NCBI GenBank assembly: GCA_030560485.1
Contig: JAKTTS010000170.1
Location: 1 to 28,134, forward strand
Direction: 5' to 3'
DNA from: Ascoidea tarda (nom. inval.)
Lineage: Eukaryota > Ascomycota > Saccharomycetes > Ascoideales > Ascoideaceae
DNA length: 28,134 bases
Shown: piece by piece, positions 23,271 to 28,134 of the stretch
Numbering within the stretch: position 1 is the first letter of the stretch
How the letters are laid out: each line of letters opens with the position of its first letter
Notes under the pieces: model-generated
Told to the model about the DNA's origin: nothing
The model's input: the letters and a program-made list of their open reading frames with translations, nothing else
Databases searched by the model: none
Made by a program: the position numbers and the translations under genes

Positions 23271-24179
23271 CTATTTCAATAATCTATCAAATGCAGGAAT
23301 TAATGTTTGAGCCAATGCAAAAGAGAAAACTAATTTTGGACCAGTAGTCAATAGTTTTGGTGTCAAACCTTTGAAGAAAGAAGTAATACCTTCATTTTTG
23401 GCCATGTTTTTCAAGATTTGGAAGCCAGATTCAGGGTTTTCAAAATTTTTATTCTGAATTCTAGTTTTTATGACGTCCAATGGAGCCGAGACTATTAAAG
23501 AACTTGAAGCACCGAAGATAGAACAGATGAAGTTCTGGGTCCAAGTGGCAGATGTATAATCTTGTAAACCGAAAATGTATTCCTTAGCAAAAGCATTACC
23601 ACCGAATAAAGCAAAAGAACCAGGGGCATTTCTAGCCATAGTCCAACCCCAACCACGATATAAGCCTAAACCTTCATCTTTGATAATTTTAAGAAATCCT
23701 CTGCCTTTGAAAGCCTCTGGATTTGTTTGTCTTTTGATTTTAAGAACATCTAAAGGTAATAGCACAACTTCACCAATACCAATCATTGAACCAGCAGTTG
23801 CACTCATTAAAGCTTTACCATTTTTTTGACCGAATAAATCTTGATAAGTATGACTGAAGTTTCTAGTTAAGAATTCATTAGCAAAAGGTTGACCACCATA
23901 TTTGTAGACTCTTTGCAAGATTTTATAACAGGCAGCATAACCTAAACCTGGGAATAAAGTGAATATTCTTTTGCCAAAGGGTTCATGAAAGTGCTCTCTG
24001 AAGATGACTTTGTTCAATATGCTAGCATTAGTGACTTTTGTTTGATTGGACATCAATCTTTTGGAGATGGTATCTACAGGATGGAAAACAGCTATTTCAC
24101 AAATACCTGCACCACCAGAACCAAGAATTCTAGCATAACCAGATTGTTTTTTATCAGAGTTTAAAGCAGGAGGAGACAT
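23271..24179 (-). CDS. GGC1: GGC1 (YHM1), mitochondrial GTP/GDP carrier, 302 aa
   Basis: This inner-membrane exchanger brings GTP into the matrix and exports GDP; in yeast its loss disturbs mitochondrial DNA and iron balance. The protein has three mitochondrial-carrier repeats with signatures HPVDTISKR, LPLDVLKIKR and APLDVIKTR. It follows yeast Ggc1 very closely, for example DKKQSGYARILGSGGAGICE, FTLFPGLGYAACYKILQRVY, NPEAFKGRGF, RGWGWTMARNAPGSFALFGG and GLTPKLLTTGPKLVFSFALA. Length matches the family (about 300). No cleavable presequence is seen, as usual for carriers. It faces VPS9 across a 1.48-kb divergent promoter. No CTG codon was found. Confidence 0.98.
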   Translation of the reverse strand: MSPPALNSDKKQSGYARILGSGGAGICEIAVFHPVDTISKRLMSNQTKVTNASILNKVIFREHFHEPFGKRIFTLFPGLGYAACYKILQRVYKYGGQPFANEFLTRNFSHTYQDLFGQKNGKALMSATAGSMIGIGEVVLLPLDVLKIKRQTNPEAFKGRGFLKIIKDEGLGLYRGWGWTMARNAPGSFALFGGNAFAKEYIFGLQDYTSATWTQNFICSIFGASSSLIVSAPLDVIKTRIQNKNFENPESGFQILKNMAKNEGITSFFKGLTPKLLTTGPKLVFSFALAQTLIPAFDRLLK

Positions 24180-24463
24180 TTTGGGATAAGAGTGGTGTTA
24201 TAGTGGATTTAGGTAAAGCTTTATTTACAGGTTTGGGGAAGATGAAAAAAAGGAAAAAAGCGAAAAGAGAACGAAAAGGAAAGAAGAGAATTTGAAGCTA
24301 TGATAAAAGAAGAAAGTCCTTCATTAGTCAATTGAAAAATTTTTTAAACGCAGACCCTGTTTTAACGGGACTGTTTACCTGAAGCGGGTACCAGAAAGCA
24401 GTGATCATGTGATATAAGTAACATTTTTCATACAAATAACAGCCCTAAACCCCTCTTGAAGTG

Positions 24464-24479
24464 TAACATTGGGGTTTTT
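24464..24479. promoter_or_regulatory. Inverted copy of the 16-mer at 18141
   Basis: TAACATTGGGGTTTTT is the reverse complement of the element at 18141-18156. Together with AAACCCC at 24447-24453 it forms a 7-base inverted repeat (GGGGTTT at 24471-24477, 17-base spacer). It lies 285 bases upstream of the GGC1 start. Confidence 0.45.
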
Positions 24480-25124
24480 AGATCAATCTTTGGTAAAATT
24501 CAGCTTGGATGGAGAGATAAAAGGATGGAGGAAACTCTCCAAAGGTTTGTAATTGAGTGTGTTTGTAATTCGAAGTGGATCGCAAACTTCTTGAGCCATT
24601 GCTAGTTTTTTATTGGGTGTAGACAGAGAATCCTGATGCACTGCTTAATAGGCTGATATTTCCGAATCCATCAAATATTGAAACTTTTGATTTCTCCAGC
24701 GTGATACAACTCTTCCAGATCTGTTTTGTCTACTGATTTCAGTTTGATTCTTTTTTTTGAACCACCTTGGATCAGCACATGGTTTGACATACCTAGTCTG
24801 TGCTATATTTGAAAGAAGAAAAGCCAAAGCTAAATATCTACGATTCTGATTGCTCATCGCTGGAAAGCTGTAGAATAATCTGTCAAAGCAAACAAGCACC
24901 TTGTTGAAAAGGAAAAAGCTTATGTGGACATTGTCAGTCTCTCTCTTTATAGTAGAAACAACTGCTTTTTCCACCCAGCTCACGGCAGACTTACTGTGAG
25001 CAGTGCTTTAAAGACCATTTTCTGTTCAACTCAGCGATTGCAAAAAAGCACCATCGATCTTTTATAGTGCTTCTGAAAACAGCCAATCAGAGCACGGTGA
25101 AACTGGGTTTTTGTAAAGTAGAGA

Positions 25125-25149
25125 TGCATGCGGCTGCATGCGTCTGCAT
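25125..25149. promoter_or_regulatory. Three TGCAT elements spaced one helical turn apart
   Basis: TGCATGCGGC, TGCATGCGTC and TGCATTAACA follow each other directly, so the TGCAT cores sit at 10-base spacing on one DNA face. A CCAAT box is 40 bases upstream. A similar GCAT-rich cluster is found upstream of PEX5 (9677-9755). The factor is unknown. Confidence 0.35.
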
Positions 25150-25373
25150 TAACAGATTATTTTTTAAGGCAGGCAACAGAGAGCAGTTCTCTGGCTGGGA
25201 ACAGAGACTGCTTTTCGCACCACTGAGCTGGCATTTCTTGCTTCCAAGCTGGTTGTCTGTCGGCAGTGCGTGGTACCTTTTTTGCCAACTATTCGGCTTG
25301 TTTTCCGGCTTCAGACGAGCAGCAGAGGCCGCAGAAGTATGCAGCCATTTACGTCCGTGGATACGGTTTGGGG

Positions 25374-25399
25374 TCCGGCTATCCGTGCATGTAGCCGGA
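25374..25399. promoter_or_regulatory. Perfect 8-bp inverted repeat TCCGGCTA / TAGCCGGA
   Basis: The arms at 25374-25381 and 25392-25399 are separated by a 10-base spacer. Each arm contains a CCGG core. It is either a zinc-cluster factor site or an RNA stem, about 260 bases upstream of VPS9. Confidence 0.35.
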
Positions 25400-25656
25400 T
25401 GGTCTGCTTGCCTGTTTGGGAAGATCCGTGCAAATAATCCGATATTCCCAATTGTTTTCTTGATTCTGTTAATTTTTAATTTATATCAGTTCAAATCAAC
25501 CTGATTCAACGCTCTAACCAGTTCTAATTGATTCTCTGGATACTCTGCAAGACCTTTATTGGGTGCTTTCAGCAACAACATAATTAAGCAATAGCAAACT
25601 TACCATTTCAAGTTTGTTTCTGTTTGGCAGCTCTGAATTTTTGACCTCTACTGAAG

Positions 25657-26586
25657 ATGAACAGCAATATAAAAGACGATCAAAACAGATACACCAACTC
25701 CAGCAAAAATAGCAATATTTTAAATCAAAAGTTCATATTAAATCCAACTACGAATATGCTTCACGACTCCTCTCTCTCTACTAGTGTTAACAATACAAAC
25801 ATCAATGGAAATTTTATAACCACTTCCACAAATTCCAAGCTAACTCCTTCAATTCATTCTCCTATTGCTTTATCCGGAATAACCTATAATAATCAAACTG
25901 ACAATTTAATAGACTTGAATGATGATTCTTCAGATTCGGATTCAAATTCTGAATCTGAATCTGTCTCCAATTTACATTCTAATTCAAATTTACACCAAAA
26001 TGCTAATAATATAGATAAAGAGAAAGAGAAAGATAAAGAGAAGGAGAAAGAGAAAGATAAAAGTTTAAAACAAACATCCGAAATAATTTCTCAAGATTTA
26101 AATGAAAAATCAATTCCGAACACTCAAACAATACCAAACCTCAATATAACCATAAATTCACAAATTACAAATGATGTACAGCCCTCTATCGTCATAAATA
26201 ATTCTGAAAAGACAAATTTAATCGATATTCAAAATGACCATAATTTATCACATTTCCAACAAGATAATAAAATTGATCTTCATACCGAAGATACTTTTGA
26301 TTCTCACGACAACGAAATCTCAAATATCTTGAATAGCCAAAATGTTTCCTCAAATTTATCTGGCTTATTTCCTTCCCCTTCCCCTTCACCTTCAACTTCT
26401 CATCAAAGATCAAAGTCTGAATACAAATTATCAAACGATTTATCCAATTTGTCCATCTCCGAAGACCCAGTCAATAATGCCCTTTTAAATCTTAATACCA
26501 AAAATAAAAACCATAAAAGAAGTGTATCTGAAAGCCCTTATATACTGTTGAACCCACCAATAAATGAAAATAATAACAGCAACAAC

Positions 26587-26636
<50 letters not shown>

Positions 26637-28050
26637 AAATAATGATACAATCGAAAACAAAACTGTTCCTCCCACCACAAAATTAGAACTAAAAATTCAA
26701 GAAAAGAAATTGAAAGCTGAAAAAGAGAAAGAAAATGAATTACATAAAAGTATTCAAAAACAAGACCCTAATAATCTACCCTTTGATTTTCAAAGATTTC
26801 TAACCTATTTGAAAAACAAAAAAGCTGATCCAATTGTTCGTTACTTGAAATCGTTTTTACTAGCCTTCTCAAAAAGAACTTGGTCTGTTAATGAACAAGT
26901 CAAATTAATTTCCGATTTTAAAAACTTTATTTATTCAAAAATGCTAGCATGTCACCCATTTAATAAAATGAATGAAACTGAATACATTAATTGTCAAGAA
27001 GGCATGGAAAAATTAATTATGAATAGATTATACGATCAAGTTTTTTCTCCTGCTATTCAAGTCTCGTCTTTAGATCAATCCCATTCTGAAGATATTATCA
27101 AAGATGTCATGTTAAATAAACAGATCAGAAAATTCAACTGGATAACTCCTAAACATTTAGATTTGGATACAAAATTAATTAAAAAGGGTTCTGAATTTAT
27201 CAAATTAGCTCAAAACCAGTTAACCAAAATGAATAGTTATCGTTCCCCTAGAGATAAAATCATTTGCATACTCAATTGTTGTAAAGTTATATTTGGTCTA
27301 TTAAAACAACTCGAAAAGGAAACGAATGCTGATTCTTTCATACCTTTACTAATTTATATTATTCTAAGCAACTCTGTCAACAAAGAAAAAAAGGATCTAA
27401 AATTAACCTCAAATCTTTATTATATAGAAAGATTTAGAAATAAAGATTGGTTAACAGGAGAAGTGAGTTATTATCTATCTTCTTTTTGGGTAGTCATTGG
27501 TTTTCTTGAAAAACTAAACAAAAACTCATTGACCATCGCCGATGAAGAATGGGAACAACGATTGAATGAACATAAAGCAAAAATTGAAAAGCAAAAAGCA
27601 AAAATTTTATCTCCTATTCCAAAACATTCAAATAACAATAATTTGATAAATGATCCTCAAACTTCACAAGCTTCAACAAGCACTTCTTTGTTAGACAGAA
27701 CCCAGGATATGACTCCCTCAGAGGTCATTACAAATTCTGCTACGTTTATTGCTAAATCATTTTCTTCCTTTTTCCAAACTCCACCACCTGCTAAAGATCA
27801 GGAAACTAATGAACAGATAAAGCAGCAACCAAAAAAAGTCAATGAGGAAGAAGAAATCGCTAAACAAAAATCTAAGGCAGAATACTTAGCGAAATCATTA
27901 TATGACAAAGAACTAGAGGAGAATATAAATGCTTTAGTTACAATGTTTCCTCAACTTGATCGTGCCATTGTCAAAGACTTGGTTGTAATGAATGAAGGGA
28001 GAATCGGGAAATGTGTTGATTTGTGTTTGGAATTGGTGAGCACTGAATAA
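25657..28050 (+). CDS. VPS9: VPS9, Rab5-family (Vps21) guanine-nucleotide exchange factor, 797 aa
   Basis: Vps9 activates the endosomal Rab GTPase Vps21 and binds ubiquitin, controlling traffic from Golgi and plasma membrane to endosomes. The first 345 residues are low-complexity: Ser/Asn-rich, an acidic SDSDSNSESESES tract (about 92-104), a Lys/Glu/Asp stretch (about 120-135) and a long Asn run (about 306-330). The helical bundle begins at about 375 (FDFQRFLTYLKNKKADPIVR). The VPS9 domain follows (about 480-620), with Asp559 in ETNADSFIPLLIYIIL and Tyr588/589 in NLYYIERFRN fitting the Asp...Tyr catalytic pair. A C-terminal CUE domain (about 752-795) has the MFP signature in ALVTMFPQLD and the dileucine-like end LCLEL. 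S. cerevisiae Vps9 is about 450 aa, so the N-terminal half is an extension. The single CTG codon I found lies in a non-conserved part. Confidence 0.97.
26569..26634 (+). repeat. (AAT)n microsatellite encoding an Asn run in VPS9
   Basis: AAT codons, with a few AAC and AGC at the left end, encode about 20 consecutive Asn residues. The DNA repeat is nearly pure, so length variation by slippage is likely. It falls outside the catalytic domain. Confidence 0.9.
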
Positions 28051-28078
28051 TGTGATTAAATAGAGTTAGATGTGTATT

Positions 28079-28123
<45 letters not shown>

Positions 28124-28134
28124 TTTTTTTTTTT
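28079..28134. repeat. Poly-T tract at the right edge
   Basis: More than 40 T, one A and a further run of T end the window, starting about 30 bases after the VPS9 stop. This may be a 3'-flank slippage tract. Assemblies often break or misjudge length at such runs. Confidence 0.85.

Larger units (their letters stand above)
24180..25656. other. Divergent promoter region of GGC1 and VPS9
   Basis: The 1.48 kb contains AGCCCTAAACCCC at 24441-24453 (Tbf1-like), the shared 16-mer at 24464-24479, a CCAAT box at 25083-25087 and three TGCAT elements exactly 10 bases apart (25125, 25135, 25145). It also has a perfect 8-bp inverted repeat at 25374-25399. Bases 25130-25440 are GC-rich for this genome. Open frames at 24645-24983 (minus) and 25067-25504 (plus) resemble no known protein. 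A noncoding RNA in the GC-rich part is possible but no snRNA, snoRNA, SRP or RNase P signature was recognised. Confidence 0.45.

Noticed and set aside
24645-24983. 112-codon minus-strand frame between GGC1 and VPS9
   Set aside because: No family match, no low-complexity or domain pattern typical of the other genes, and promoter elements are mixed in the same region.
25067-25504. 145-codon plus-strand frame upstream of VPS9
   Set aside because: Trp/Cys/Phe-rich product without likeness to known proteins; it lies in the GC-rich promoter block.
1-28134. Search for transposons, LTR or virus-like elements, CRISPR arrays, rRNA and common small RNAs
   Set aside because: No reverse transcriptase, integrase, transposase, long terminal repeats, spacer arrays, rRNA or U-snRNA signatures were recognised; only one tRNA is supported.

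Overview
The window looks like nuclear DNA of a budding yeast (Saccharomycotina). It is AT-rich and compact, its genes are intron-poor, and its proteins carry Asn-, Gln- and Ser-rich low-complexity tracts. The recognisable genes are single yeast orthologues: PEX5, uricase, CWC2, KEX2, GGC1, VPS9 and FAA2-like. The species cannot be named. I found only about eight or nine in-frame CTG codons in the well-supported genes, several of them inside Ser-rich stretches. That fits, without proving, a lineage in which CUG is reassigned or ambiguous; the genes here should be translated with that in mind.

Layout. 1-155 is the end of an acetate/ammonium (ATO/GPR1/ADY2) transporter gene. A 56-codon unannotated gene candidate follows (850-1020, +). 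Two tandem minus-strand relatives come next: a 1318-residue derivative of an acyl-CoA synthetase (1302-5258) and a conventional FAA2-like peroxisomal acyl-CoA synthetase (6479-8758). Then come PEX5 (10283-12166, +), a possible KH-type RNA-binding protein (12454-13866, -), urate oxidase (14793-15695, +), CWC2 (15900-17630, -), an Asn/Asp-rich orphan (18283-19515, +), tRNA-Leu(UAA) (19709-19792, -), KEX2 (20288-22834, +), GGC1 (23271-24179, -) and VPS9 (25657-28050, +). No transposon, retroelement, virus-like element or CRISPR array is visible.

How the genes fit together. Bases 6479-15695 hold three peroxisome genes. PEX5 is the receptor for PTS1 cargo. Urate oxidase ends in the canonical PTS1 tripeptide SKL, and the FAA2-like enzyme ends in the PTS1-like SNL. 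Receptor and likely cargo are therefore near neighbours. The rest is ordinary housekeeping: spliceosome (CWC2), Golgi processing (KEX2), endosomal Rab GEF (VPS9) and mitochondrial GTP/GDP exchange (GGC1).

The most unusual object is the 1318-residue protein. It keeps the two ends of an FAA2-like fold but has lost the adenylate-forming motifs. About 620 residues of repeats replace the active-site region: five perfect 54-bp units, a Ser-rich stretch, a long Glu/Lys helix with a six-residue period, and a charged Arg/Tyr/Lys/Glu/Asp repeat. It looks like a pseudoenzyme that has become something structural.
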